A stretch of DNA of 64,000 bases from Streptosporangiaceae bacterium NEAU-GS5 (GCA_017592665.1 JAGFNW010000001.1:496001-560000), one strand, 5' to 3'; numbered from the stretch's first letter, positions 26,947 through 35,410 are shown. Notes: generated by a model not told the origin, from the letters alone. Made by a program: numbers and translations.

Positions 26947-28707
26947 GTGCGTCTGCCTGATCCGCTGCGTTCGTGTGCCGTGCTGATCGGTACCAGCAGC
27001 TACGAGTCCGCAGAGTTGGAGGACCTGCCGGCGGTGGCCCGTAACCTCACCGCGCTGCACGACGTGCTCACCGACCCGGCTCTGGGCGGCCTACAGCCGG
27101 CGCGCTGCGTCGTGCTGGCCGACGCGACCGACGTGCACAAGGTCTGGACGACGCTGCGGCGCTTGGCCGACGAGGCCACCGATACGCTGCTGGTCTACTT
27201 CGCCGGCCACGGCCTGCTCGAACCGCACCGCTACGAACTGTGCCTGGCCCTGGCCGGCAGCCACCCGGCCGACCTGCCTGCCGGGGCGTTGCCGTTCGAG
27301 TGGATCCGCCGGCTCTTCCTGGACTGCAGGGCGACCTACGGGGTGCTCGTCCTGGACTGCTGCTTCAGCGGACGCGCCACCGGGCACCTAAGCGGCCCCG
27401 AGGAGGTCATCCTCGGGCAGATCGACATCCAGGGCACCTACACCCTGGCCGCGGCCGGCGCCAATCAGCCCGCGCTCGCTCCACCTGGTGAGGAGTACAC
27501 CGCCTTCACCGGTGAACTGCTCACCCTCGTCCATGCCGGCGTCCCCGATGGCCCCGAACTGCTCACCTACGCCGACATCTACCGGCACCTGCTACGCACG
27601 CTGACCGCCCGCGGCCTGCCCCAGCCCCACCAGACCAACAGGGGCACCGCCGCCGACCTCGCCCTCACCCGCAACCCAACCCACCCCGCGAACACCACTC
27701 GACCACGCACCCGCCGCACGCCACGAAGCGACGGCGCCGGTCGTTCCATTGCGGTGTCGGCGACGGCGATCACGGTAATCCCCGCGCAAGAGGTTCACGC
27801 GCTCGCGTTCAGCCCGGAGGCCGACAGCCTTGCGATCGCAGCAGGGACCAAAATGGTGCGGGTTTTCGACACCGCTACATGGCGGGAACGCTTCGCACTA
27901 CGACAGCAGCGGTTGGGGCTGGCGCACATGTTCGCGGTCGCATTCAGTCCAAATGGAGTCTCTCTCACTGCTGGAGGCTACGAATGGGTCGGTTTCCTCG
28001 GGTCGACCAGCCGAGCAATAGTTCAGCACTGGAATGCCCGTACAGGCCAGAGATTCGGCCGCATCATCTGCGGCGACAGCGACGCCGAGACCGTGCACGC
28101 GATCGCGTACCATCCGGACAGCAGACGGCTGGCTACCAGCAGCCGCACAAGCACAGCGAAGATCTGGCAATACGGCCAGGACACCGCCATCTTCACCCTC
28201 GCACACGGCGACGCCGTGCAGGGCGTGGCATTCAGCCCGGACGGCCGATGGCTGGCGACTTCGAGCGCGGACAAGACCGCTCGCCTCTGGGATATCCGCA
28301 ACGGCCAGCAACACCTCACATTCAGCCACGAGTATCACGTCAGGGGCGTGGCATTCAGTCCGAACGGCCGTCTGCTGGCCACGGCCAGCACGCCCGCTTA
28401 CCTCTGGAACGTCGAAACCGGCGCCCGGCTTCGCACTCTGGAGCCGGCGACCACCGGGGCGCCCCTCTGTCATGATGTCGCGTTCAGTCCCGACGGTCGG
28501 CTCCTGGCCGGCGCGTTCATCGATCGCACCGTACGGATCTGGGACACCCACAGCGGCGACGAACTGCTCAACCTCACCCATCAGCAGGAGGCTCGCGTCG
28601 TCAGATTCAGCCCTGACGGCCAGTGGCTTGCCACCGGTGCGCATGCGTGGAAAGGCGAGGGTAGTAGTCGCGCCGGCGCCGTTCATGTGTGGCGACTCCA
28701 CTTGTAG
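26947..28707 (+). CDS. Caspase-like (peptidase C14) protein with seven-bladed WD40 domain
   Basis: A 586-residue protein. Residues 1-250 form a metacaspase-like p20 domain: VLIGTSSYE, the catalytic His88 in LVYFAGHGL and the catalytic Cys139 in LVLDCCFSGRA. From about residue 280 there are seven WD40-type blades, each with AFSPDG...LATSS...(V/A)xxW (for example GVAFSPDGRWLATSSADKTA). The N-terminal pattern matches the bacterial caspase type associated with effector-associated (EACC1) conflict systems. WD40 domains would provide target sensing and the protease would execute cleavage, possibly in phage defence or cell death. GTG 26947 is preferred (AGGA 10 bp upstream); TTG 26938 is also open. 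Its stop touches the attachment-site repeat. Confidence 0.85.
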   Translation: MRLPDPLRSCAVLIGTSSYESAELEDLPAVARNLTALHDVLTDPALGGLQPARCVVLADATDVHKVWTTLRRLADEATDTLLVYFAGHGLLEPHRYELCLALAGSHPADLPAGALPFEWIRRLFLDCRATYGVLVLDCCFSGRATGHLSGPEEVILGQIDIQGTYTLAAAGANQPALAPPGEEYTAFTGELLTLVHAGVPDGPELLTYADIYRHLLRTLTARGLPQPHQTNRGTAADLALTRNPTHPANTTRPRTRRTPRSDGAGRSIAVSATAITVIPAQEVHALAFSPEADSLAIAAGTKMVRVFDTATWRERFALRQQRLGLAHMFAVAFSPNGVSLTAGGYEWVGFLGSTSRAIVQHWNARTGQRFGRIICGDSDAETVHAIAYHPDSRRLATSSRTSTAKIWQYGQDTAIFTLAHGDAVQGVAFSPDGRWLATSSADKTARLWDIRNGQQHLTFSHEYHVRGVAFSPNGRLLATASTPAYLWNVETGARLRTLEPATTGAPLCHDVAFSPDGRLLAGAFIDRTVRIWDTHSGDELLNLTHQQEARVVRFSPDGQWLATGAHAWKGEGSSRAGAVHVWRLHL

Positions 28708-28922
28708 ATGTCCTCCACACCGCCACATGTCCGATAGCTTCCCAGATGCCCGTTGCGGCCCTGATGCGTGGCTGGTGGCACACGTTCGAATGTGGCTGCC
28801 TACAGCGGCACATCCATACAAGCGAAACGACCCGCGTTTCCGCAGGTCGTGTGCCCGTTTGGGCTGGTAGCCGGTCGGTGCCCCCTGCAGGATTCGAACC
28901 TGCGCACCCGGCTCCGGAGGCC
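28707..28922. repeat. Left element boundary: attL with conserved 168-bp arm
   Basis: This 216-bp segment aligns without gaps with 55,750-55,965. The last 48 bp (28,875-28,922) are identical and contain the tRNA-Arg 3' half from the anticodon loop onward. The preceding 168 bp carry about 23 mismatches by my count. The arm contains the hairpin (28,829-28,852) that in the right copy follows the tRNA as its terminator. The divergence of the arms but not the core fits two related elements integrated in tandem at one tRNA. Confidence 0.85.
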
Positions 28923-29138
28923 AGACATGAGCAGGCTTCTGGCCTGGTCAAACATATTCAAGGCGAAGTTCCTGGTGCGCGATTGATGCGAATGGCAGGC
29001 GCAGCCAACAGCCTCAGCGAGGCGCCACCACCAAATGATTGGCTTAGAGTGCCGCATCCAGGTGACCTTGATCCCGTCTGAAGTCGGTGAGCCAAGCTGC
29101 CAGCCCGTCATGAGACTCACTGAGCCTTTTCGTCTTGA

Positions 29139-29310
29139 TCAGCGGCCGTCTTGCACGGCTTGAAGCGCCACGATGGCCTGGACGATTGCGGTGATGCGGT
29201 TCGGACAGCAGCGCACTTTCGCCAAGACCTTCCAGGCCTTCAAGGTCGCCACGGCGCGTTCGCCGACCGCGCGCAGCCGGGCGTGTGCCTCACTGGAGTT
29301 CGTTCGCATA
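29139..29310 (-). pseudogene. IS5-family transposase C-terminal remnant (copy A)
   Basis: The reverse frame reads EAHARLRAVGERAVATLKAW, then KVLAKVRCCPNRITAIVQAI and ends VALQAVQDGR-stop at 29139. This is the C-terminus of an IS5-type DDE transposase (HARxRAxGERAxATLKxWKVLxKxRCCP). The rest is absent. It is a close copy of the fragment at 31,444, in the same orientation. Confidence 0.8.
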
Positions 29311-29380
29311 GTCGACTTGGGCGGACTATTTTATCTAGTATGCCAGACGTAGTCCTTTCGCCCGAGTAGATGGAGTCCTA

Positions 29381-31159
29381 ATGGCCAAGGGTACTGTCAA
29401 ATGGTTCAACGCGGACAAAAGGTATATTTCCATCCTAACGGACCGCGGCGAAGACGTCGCCGTTCATTATTCGGCGATTCTCAAGGGTAGGCTAGCCACC
29501 CTCGAAGAGGGCCAGCGAGTGGAGTTCGATGTCACCCGCCGAGCGGACGGACAACTCGCAGTTCGCGATGTGCGCGTTCTAACACGGCGTAGTAATGATC
29601 ACGATGACGCCAACAGCACTGGCGGCAAGATGATTTCATCGGCGAGCAGCAAGGACGGGAACAAGGAAGCCGGGTGGATCAGAGAGCTGGTCCAAAGCCG
29701 GTCACCGCAAGAGCTGCAACGCGCCAATGACCCGACATCGCGGCTCGCCAAACTCAGAGAACGCGCCGCCATAGCGGAAGGTGAGAAACGTATCCGCCTT
29801 CTGGCAGACCTCGGCATTGCCATCGCCGACCTCCACCTACGGACCGGACCAGCCTTCGAGGAACGACTGGCGCCTCTCACGGACGAAGTGCTAGCTGAGG
29901 GCGTCGCAGTGTTGCGTGAAGCCAAGAACGGATTAGACACTCGCGATCCTCGTGCCACTGATGTCAGACTGCGCCTGGGGCTCTTTCTTACCCTTCGTTA
30001 CATGGTCCGTGGAGGAGACGATGCGGATCAGGAGGATGCGATCGAAATCTTCCAGGAGGTGCTTTACGACCCACTCAGCCGAGAATGGGACCGGGAAGTC
30101 GCGCACCTTGTCCTCGGGTACTTGCTTCTATTCACGACGATCCCGCAGTGGATGCGATCCAGCACGCCACTCGACTTCTCTACACTCATGCGGATCCCCA
30201 ACCTTGCGGATTACCTGCGCACTGGACCCAAGCTGGACGCAGCGATCGAGCATCTCGCCCACGCTGCCCTCTCCCAGACACTCCCTGAGGGGCCGCGAGA
30301 AGCTGCCGCTGTCATGCTGCCGATGGCGCGCCTGCTGCGAGCGCTGAATACCGATGTACACCCGGATCTTTCTACGCTCATCGACCTACTTGGGCAGGCC
30401 CTTTCTCGTCCGAGCGCGCCAGCACTCGCCGAGCTAACGGCTATGCGGACCTGGTTGGTCGAGTATAAGGGGCACGAGGATACGATCGCTGCTTTGCAGT
30501 CCGAGCTCGTAAACGTGGACGGAATTCACCACCATCACGACGCGCTGCAGAACGAGACAGAAGTACTTCACCTCCACGATCGATTCACACGTGTCAAGAA
30601 CCTAAGTGACGCCTTAATAAGAACTCGATGGTCTACCGACACGCTTCCTGTAACTATCTACCTCGAAGATGACGCGGATGCGCAAGGAATGGAGGAAGCT
30701 GTCCGGCATGTACTCGACAAGTCTGAACTTGAGATTGCGGTCGAATTCCCACCCGTTCACGGCTCCTGGTTCAAGCGGCTGGTTGCACGCGTTCGGTACG
30801 AAGCAGCTGACACCGGACTAGAAGGCATAGGGCGCAAGGCCATTCGAGCGGCTGAACTTGCCCAGGTCGACAAGCGACAAGCGGAAGTAAACGCTACAAA
30901 CCTCGATGCTGTCGCGAATCTGATAGACAAGCTGGAGAAAACGACAGCTGCGGTGATCCAAATAGGGTCAGTCCTACTCGTAAAGACTCATCAGGGCGTA
31001 CTAATTCGCGAGCTTACGCTCGATGAACTCCGCTACTTGGAAGCGAACCCCAGACTTCTCCACAGTCCTACCGACGCAGCCAAGGCGTTCGATCATTACC
31101 AAGCGAGCTCAGCCATCGAAGATGGAACATCTAGCACAAGCTTGGCGCATGACATGTGA
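29381..31159 (+). CDS. Cold-shock-domain fusion protein, otherwise uncharacterised
   Basis: A 592-residue protein. Residues 1-70 form a cold-shock (OB-fold) domain: AKGTVKWFNADKRYISI, VAVHYSAI and GQRVEFDVTRRADGQ. The RNP1 site is degenerate (KRYISI instead of KGYGFI). Residues about 90-400 are helical and repeat-like with TPR character (EDAIEIFQEVLYDP, DAAIEHLAHAALSQ). Residues about 425-510 form a compact alpha/beta domain with LPVTIYLEDDADAQGMEEAV and GSWFKRLVARVRYE. The tail has ALRYLE-like helices (TLDELRYLEANPRLL). No catalytic motif is obvious. GC content is clearly lower than in neighbours. A GGAGT sequence precedes the ATG and AT-rich promoter-like DNA lies upstream. The gene is bracketed by two transposase remnants. 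Confidence 0.8.
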   Translation: MAKGTVKWFNADKRYISILTDRGEDVAVHYSAILKGRLATLEEGQRVEFDVTRRADGQLAVRDVRVLTRRSNDHDDANSTGGKMISSASSKDGNKEAGWIRELVQSRSPQELQRANDPTSRLAKLRERAAIAEGEKRIRLLADLGIAIADLHLRTGPAFEERLAPLTDEVLAEGVAVLREAKNGLDTRDPRATDVRLRLGLFLTLRYMVRGGDDADQEDAIEIFQEVLYDPLSREWDREVAHLVLGYLLLFTTIPQWMRSSTPLDFSTLMRIPNLADYLRTGPKLDAAIEHLAHAALSQTLPEGPREAAAVMLPMARLLRALNTDVHPDLSTLIDLLGQALSRPSAPALAELTAMRTWLVEYKGHEDTIAALQSELVNVDGIHHHHDALQNETEVLHLHDRFTRVKNLSDALIRTRWSTDTLPVTIYLEDDADAQGMEEAVRHVLDKSELEIAVEFPPVHGSWFKRLVARVRYEAADTGLEGIGRKAIRAAELAQVDKRQAEVNATNLDAVANLIDKLEKTTAAVIQIGSVLLVKTHQGVLIRELTLDELRYLEANPRLLHSPTDAAKAFDHYQASSAIEDGTSSTSLAHDM

Positions 31160-31189
31160 CCATGCAAAGATCGCGGATACGAACTTCCA

Positions 31190-31400
31190 TCCAAGCCCAA
31201 GGTCGCACTCGTCCCGCTCGAACTCGGCGGCTCACCTAAGTCGGAAATACCTGTGGCCGGAACCCCAATACGGCCCAAGCCCGCCACCAGCAAGGACACC
31301 GTGGAAGACAAACTGAAGAAGGGCGTCTGCACCGGCACCGTGACCCTCGCCGTGGGCAGGAAGGCGATCGCCAAAACTGGACCCCCGCGCTGGCCAAGGT
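31190..31400 (+). pseudogene. Decayed HNH-like nuclease gene fragment
   Basis: Across three frames the sequence reads ALVPLELGGSPKS, then KYLWPEPQYGP, then SKDTVEDKLKKGVCTGTV with LAVGRKAIAK. These are the ordered blocks of a small actinobacterial HNH-like protein ending (LIPLELGG...NLWPEP...KDxVExxLxxxVCxG...QxxIAxDW). At least two frameshifts separate them and the N-terminus is absent. The family assignment is from memory of the motif order. Confidence 0.5.
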
Positions 31401-31443
31401 CGTCCGGTCGGCGGAGTGGTTCTACGAGTCTTCTCCATCTTGA

Positions 31444-31620
31444 TCAGCGATCGTCCTGTACGGCTTGAAGCACCAAGATGGCCTGGACGATTGCGGTGAT
31501 GCGGTTCGGACAGCAGCGCACTTTCGCCAGGACCTTCCAGGCCTTCAAGGTGGCGATGGCGTGTTCGCCGACGGCGCGGATGCGGGCGTGGGCGTGGTTA
31601 ACGTCCTTCTGCGACCTGGA
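31444..31620 (-). pseudogene. IS5-family transposase C-terminal remnant (copy B)
   Basis: The reverse frame reads SQKDVNHAHARIRAVGEHAI, ATLKAWKVLAKVRCCPNRIT and AIVQAILVLQAVQDDR-stop at 31444. It is closely similar in DNA to 29,139-29,310 and in the same orientation. Together the two fragments bracket the cold-shock fusion gene and the HNH remnant. Confidence 0.8.
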
Positions 31621-31716
31621 CAGGCGGGGGCGATGCCGGTGCCGCTTGTACGGGAGTGCGGATTATACATCAGGAAGCCGTGTGTGGGAGGTGCCCCACG
31701 TGTCGGCCCGCCAGAG

Positions 31717-32172
31717 CTACGCGTTGCGTCCGCCTTCGAGTAGGCGCACCCCGTCATGTTGTCGCACGGCCGGCGCGTCGCTGCCTTCCAGCGCATCAAG
31801 AACGCGAACAGCGAACGCCTCGGAGGCGAGAGCGCGAACGTCACCTGCTGTGACCCAGGCAAAGGCGCGAGTCTCATCGGACTCGGCCAGGTGCCCGCTG
31901 ACCACCTTGCATCGAAAGACGAGCGCCACAATGCCGCGCTCCATGTTCTTGTAGACCCCGGAGAGGGAGAGTGGCGCAATCTGCAGGCCGGTCTCCTCCC
32001 TAACCTCGCGGATCAGGCCAGAGATGATGTCCTCGTCGAGCTCCAAAATGCCGCCCGGCGCCTCCCAATGGCCGTTGTCCCGGCGCTGGGTGAGAAGCGC
32101 CCGGCCCTGGTCATCGATGACCACACCCGCCACGCTCACGGAGTGAGCGGTTCGGTCATCCATTTGGCCCAC
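31717..32172 (-). CDS. NUDIX hydrolase of the AICE control region
   Basis: A 151-residue NUDIX protein with the box GGILELDEDIISGLIREVRE followed by ETGLQI. The N-terminus is MDDRTAHSVSVAGVVIDDQG. NUDIX genes divergent from a GntR repressor are a recurring arrangement in AICEs related to pSAM2, where the enzyme has been proposed to act on a signalling nucleotide controlling excision and transfer; the substrate is unknown. ATG 32172 or the Met three codons inside are both possible. It shares a 69-bp promoter region with the GntR gene. Confidence 0.88.
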   Translation of the reverse strand: MGQMDDRTAHSVSVAGVVIDDQGRALLTQRRDNGHWEAPGGILELDEDIISGLIREVREETGLQIAPLSLSGVYKNMERGIVALVFRCKVVSGHLAESDETRAFAWVTAGDVRALASEAFAVRVLDALEGSDAPAVRQHDGVRLLEGGRNA

Positions 32173-32241
32173 CTCCCGGGGGAGCTAGCTTTGTTACGCT
32201 CAACGGTAGTACACGTACGTACGAGTTGAGGAGTTAGCCGA
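32173..32241. promoter_or_regulatory. Divergent NUDIX/GntR promoter with near-palindrome
   Basis: The 69-bp region contains GTACACGTACGTAC (32209-32222), which pairs with its own complement at 12 of 14 positions. It precedes the GntR ribosome-binding site GAGGAG. It is a candidate autoregulatory operator. Confidence 0.5.
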
Positions 32242-33030
32242 ATGGTCGAGCCGCTCAACCTGCCCGATCTCGACTCGGCCAGCGACCGAGCAGTCTTCCG
32301 ACAAGTCGCCGACCATCTCCGTGATGCCATCGACCGAGGTCAGCTCGGTCAGGGTGACAAGGTGCCCTCAGAAGCTCAACTCATGCAACATTACGGTGTT
32401 GCGAGGATGACGATCCGCAACGCTCTTCAGGTGCTTCAGAGCGAGGGACTCACTGTGGCCGAACACGGCCGGGGTGTCTTTGTTCGCTCCCACCCGCCAG
32501 TGCGCCGATTGGCGTCTGACCGATTCGCGCGTCGCCATCGAGACCAAGGCAAGGCTGCCTTCATCGCCGAAACCGAGGGCGCCGGCGGCAAGCCGACGGT
32601 GGACTCAATAGAGATTGCAGAGCTGTCCCCCTCCCCCGCCATTGCCGAACGCCTGGGTCTGACGACTGACGATCGCGTAGCCGTACGAGCAAGGCGATAC
32701 TTGATCAACGGCCAACCGGTCGAGACCGCGACGTCCTACGTGCCTGCGGAAATCGCGAGAGGTACGCGGATCATGGAACCGGACAGCGGTCCAGGTGGCA
32801 TCTACGCCAGGATCGAGGAGCAGGGATACCGCCTCGATCGCTTCGTAGAAGAGGTCAAGTCTCGGATGCCGCTCAGAAGCGAAGCTCGCGCGCTCAAGCT
32901 GGCTCCCGGCGTTCCGGTGTTTCACCTGGTCCGGACGGCTTACGCCACCGATGGCACGCCCGTCGAGGTGTGCGACACGGTCATGTCGAGTGACGCGTAC
33001 GTACTCTCCTACGAACTTCCTGCGCGATAA
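32242..33030 (+). CDS. GntR/HutC-family repressor (KorSA-like)
   Basis: A 262-residue regulator. The N-terminal winged helix has QVADHLRDAIDRGQLGQGDK, VPSEAQLMQHYGVARMTIRN and GLTVAEHGRGVFVRSH. The C-terminal UTRA/HutC ligand domain has RARRYLINGQPVETATSYVP and FHLVRTAYATDGTPVEV. In AICEs such repressors (KorSA in pSAM2) silence transfer and replication genes while the element is integrated. ATG 32242 has GAGGAG upstream. A 15-bp inverted repeat just downstream of the gene is a likely operator for the long transfer/replication operon. Confidence 0.92.
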   Translation: MVEPLNLPDLDSASDRAVFRQVADHLRDAIDRGQLGQGDKVPSEAQLMQHYGVARMTIRNALQVLQSEGLTVAEHGRGVFVRSHPPVRRLASDRFARRHRDQGKAAFIAETEGAGGKPTVDSIEIAELSPSPAIAERLGLTTDDRVAVRARRYLINGQPVETATSYVPAEIARGTRIMEPDSGPGGIYARIEEQGYRLDRFVEEVKSRMPLRSEARALKLAPGVPVFHLVRTAYATDGTPVEVCDTVMSSDAYVLSYELPAR

Positions 33031-33042
33031 GGGGTTTACACG

Positions 33043-33088
33043 CTCGTCTAGAGGAGTACAAATAGAACAAGCAACTCCTCTAGTCGAG
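33043..33088. promoter_or_regulatory. 15-bp inverted repeat before the main AICE operon
   Basis: CTCGTCTAGAGGAGT (33043-33057) and ACTCCTCTAGTCGAG (33074-33088) are complementary at 14 of 15 positions with a 16-bp spacer. The site lies 12 bp after the GntR stop and 50 bp before the first small gene. It may be the GntR operator of the operon promoter; a terminator of the GntR mRNA is the alternative. Confidence 0.65.
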
Positions 33089-33138
33089 TAGACGCCTAGC
33101 AGAGATACCAATGACCCTCACCCCACGAAGGATGCGCA

Positions 33139-33360
33139 ATGAGCGTTCAGCAGCCGGCTCCCGTCCGCTCGCAGTCCTGGTTCCCCGGCTTGTACGTGCC
33201 CGTGAGCCATATCCGCGGAATCGAGTTCTTCGCCGACCAGCGCCGCGGCGGCGTGCGCGTCGCCAAGACCACCATCCACGGAACCGCCGCTGAGCTGCGC
33301 GCTTTAGCCGCTCAGATCCTCCGCGCAGCTGATCGACTCGAAGCCCCCGAGGCGGCGTAA
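33139..33360 (+). CDS. Small AICE protein
   Basis: A 73-residue protein, MSVQQPAPVRSQSWFPGLYV to LRAADRLEAPEAA. A beta-rich first half (HIRGIEFFADQRRGGVRVAK) is followed by a C-terminal helix (AAELRALAAQILRAADRL). GAAGGA lies before the ATG. It is the first gene of the rightward operon behind the 15-bp inverted repeat. No function recognised. Confidence 0.65.
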   Translation: MSVQQPAPVRSQSWFPGLYVPVSHIRGIEFFADQRRGGVRVAKTTIHGTAAELRALAAQILRAADRLEAPEAA

Positions 33361-33652
33361 ACCGCTCGGTCCTGAGGGCGCTGATCCGGCCCGCGAGCAC
33401 GGGAAGCACGCGGACCGGGTCAAGGCCAGCAGGCCTGACGACTGATCAAGCCGCCACCATTTGAGAACTGAACAGTGGATGTGCCAGCTGGACTCGCTGA
33501 TCCAGGTGACGAACTTCGAGGTCCCGCGATCACGGGTCGGTTCGGCTGGCATCACGCAGCGCTTGCGCTGCCCGTCCCCCACGCCAATCCCAACGTGCGG
33601 CGTGGTGGGCGGAGAACGCAAGCACACCATGACCCCGTGTGAGGAGAACAAC
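33361..33652. other. Intergenic region, possible internal promoter
   Basis: 292 bp without a supported gene. It contains the AT-richer stretch ATTTGAGAACTGAACAGTG at about 33,460-33,480, a plausible promoter or antitermination-type sequence upstream of the next operon segment. Confidence 0.35.
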
Positions 33653-33985
33653 GTGCGCCACAACGGCAAGCCGCCCGTCTTAGCCAGCTCGATTTCTCCC
33701 AACCTGCTCAACCTCCGCCCCGGCGAGCACCCGGCAGCCGCCTGCCCCGACTGCGGCGCCTGGCGAACCCTTCGCCGCGGCATGCTGTGGCCGCACCGCA
33801 CCGACGACGGCATCACCCGATGCCCCGGCAGCGGCCAGCGCATCGTGATCGACCTGACCGCCGCCCACTGGCTGACCACGCTCGACATCGCCTGCCGCGA
33901 CGCCGCCACCCGCCGGACCATCCGTCCGCACGCCAAGCCCGAACCCCCGGTGCTGATGCCCGTCTACCGCCTGACCACCGCCTGA
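33653..33985 (+). CDS. Small Cys-containing AICE protein
   Basis: A 110-residue protein from GTG 33653 with GAGGAG seven bases upstream. It contains CPDCGAW, a later single Cys (TRCPGSG), LDIACRDAATRRTIRP and several His (PGEHPAA, WPHRTDD), consistent with a zinc-ribbon-like fold (two Cys in CxxC plus Cys/His). No family recognised. It is the second gene of the AICE operon. Confidence 0.65.
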   Translation: MRHNGKPPVLASSISPNLLNLRPGEHPAAACPDCGAWRTLRRGMLWPHRTDDGITRCPGSGQRIVIDLTAAHWLTTLDIACRDAATRRTIRPHAKPEPPVLMPVYRLTTA

Positions 33986-34083
33986 CCCTCGCACTACCCG
34001 AGCGCCCGGCCAGATCTTCATCGATCCAGCCGGGGCGCTTTTCCATGCCCTCAGCCACTCCCCCGTCTCAAAGGACCCAGCCA

Positions 34084-34356
34084 ATGACGATCAACTACCT
34101 GCCGCCGCCGTCGACCGACTCCCCCGACCCCGTCACCTACCTGCGTGAGGCTCAACTGCAGCTCGATGAGGTGCTCGCCTCCTACGACCCGGTGGGAGCC
34201 GACTCCATCCAACGCGCCGTCGTCGACACGCACCTGCGTCTGGCCACGGCGTGCGCCCAGATCGCCCAGGCCGAGGCGCTCAATCGGCTCGCCGCCAGCG
34301 CCGAGGAAGCGTTGGACGAACTTCTCAGCATGATCCGGAACGGAGGCCTGGGATGA
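34084..34356 (+). CDS. Small helical AICE protein
   Basis: A 90-residue protein starting MTINYLPPPSTDSPDPVTYL with AAAGGA upstream. It is almost all helix (REAQLQLDEVLASYDP, THLRLATACAQIAQAEALNR and ASAEEALDELLSMI) and could form a helical hairpin or coiled-coil dimer. The stop overlaps the next start (ATGA). Confidence 0.7.
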   Translation: MTINYLPPPSTDSPDPVTYLREAQLQLDEVLASYDPVGADSIQRAVVDTHLRLATACAQIAQAEALNRLAASAEEALDELLSMIRNGGLG

Positions 34357-34898
34357 TGACCCGCGAACACCTGGCCGGCCTGCTCGACCACGCGCAGGCC
34401 GCCTACCTGATCGGCGACGGTAGCGAGCTGGCGGGCATCGTGACCAAGCTGGCCGCCGAGCTGGAACGCTGCCACATCCGCGAGGGCTTGCTGCGGAGCG
34501 AGTATCAGCGGCTCCTGGGCGCCGCCCGGGCCACCATCGCCGCCGACAACAACTGCGAGCCCGCCCCACTGACTCACCTGCGGTGGGTACTGGGACGGCA
34601 CGGACAGCTGCCCGCCGACGGCCAAAGCGCGCTGCACGTGCTCGCCGACGCCTCCGCCACTCGCACCCTTGCCGACCGCGTGACCGATCACACGCACGCC
34701 AGCCCCAATCAGAGCTCGGTGGGCATCGAGTGGGAGTGCCGCACCTGCGGCACGGCGATGATCACGCCCGGCCTCGACGCGCACTCACCCGAGTCCGGGC
34801 AGTGCCTGTCGTGCCGGTCGAAACGCGGCACCGGCACCGAGACGGCCGGCTCCATGAATTCCGCCGCTCCCGCCGATGTGCTGGCGGTGAGCGCGTGA
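34353..34898 (+). CDS. AICE protein with C-terminal zinc ribbon
   Basis: A 181-residue protein. The N-terminal half is helical (REHLAGLLDHAQAAYLIGDG, IREGLLRSEYQRLLGAARAT). The C-terminal part contains WECRTCGTAM and GQCLSCRSK, two CxxC pairs about 25 residues apart, that is, a zinc ribbon. It overlaps its neighbours on both sides by four bases (ATGA and GTGA), so it belongs to a tightly coupled block. Function unknown; zinc ribbons here could bind DNA or protein. Confidence 0.72.
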   Translation: MMTREHLAGLLDHAQAAYLIGDGSELAGIVTKLAAELERCHIREGLLRSEYQRLLGAARATIAADNNCEPAPLTHLRWVLGRHGQLPADGQSALHVLADASATRTLADRVTDHTHASPNQSSVGIEWECRTCGTAMITPGLDAHSPESGQCLSCRSKRGTGTETAGSMNSAAPADVLAVSA

Positions 34899-35410
34899 AT
34901 CCGGCCGACGCTGAAGCGGCGCTGCGCACGGCGCGCCTGGACGTCGAGCGCATCGTTACCCGCTTGGTCACGACCGCGTACGGCGAGCAGGCGGTCAGCC
35001 TCCGGCCGATCTTTCCCGGTGCCGCGTCCCGGCATCAGGTTGCCGACCCGCTGCCGGGGCTGTGGGCGGCCAAGCGGATCTGCAGCATGGCCAAGGCCGA
35101 GGTCCGCCGGTTCGCGCGGCTGGCCCGCGAGGCCGGTCACACCTGGCCCCAAATCGGCGCAGCGCTTCAGATCCGCGACGCGGACTATCACGCACCCGGA
35201 GAAGCCGCCTTCGAGTACGTAGCCGAGCGCATTTACGACACGCCATCCTTCAGCTGGCGCTGCACGGCCGAAGGCTGCGGCCGATTGATCCGCGATTTCG
35301 GACCGCTGCCCTCCTTCACCGCTGAGGACACCGAAGGTGGTCACGCCCCGGGCTGTACCGGCCATGGCGGCCTGGCGGCACACGCGAGACGCCGAGGGCT
35401 GAACCCATGA
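34895..35410 (+). CDS. Putative HTH protein of the AICE operon
   Basis: A 171-residue protein from GTG 34895 (GTGA overlap). The middle carries ARLAREAGHTWPQIGAALQI, a typical actinobacterial helix-turn-helix. Later WRCTAEGCGRLIRDFGP and HAPGCTGHGG form a Cys/His cluster. A regulator or replication accessory role is possible, but no specific function can be named. Confidence 0.68.
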   Translation: MNPADAEAALRTARLDVERIVTRLVTTAYGEQAVSLRPIFPGAASRHQVADPLPGLWAAKRICSMAKAEVRRFARLAREAGHTWPQIGAALQIRDADYHAPGEAAFEYVAERIYDTPSFSWRCTAEGCGRLIRDFGPLPSFTAEDTEGGHAPGCTGHGGLAAHARRRGLNP

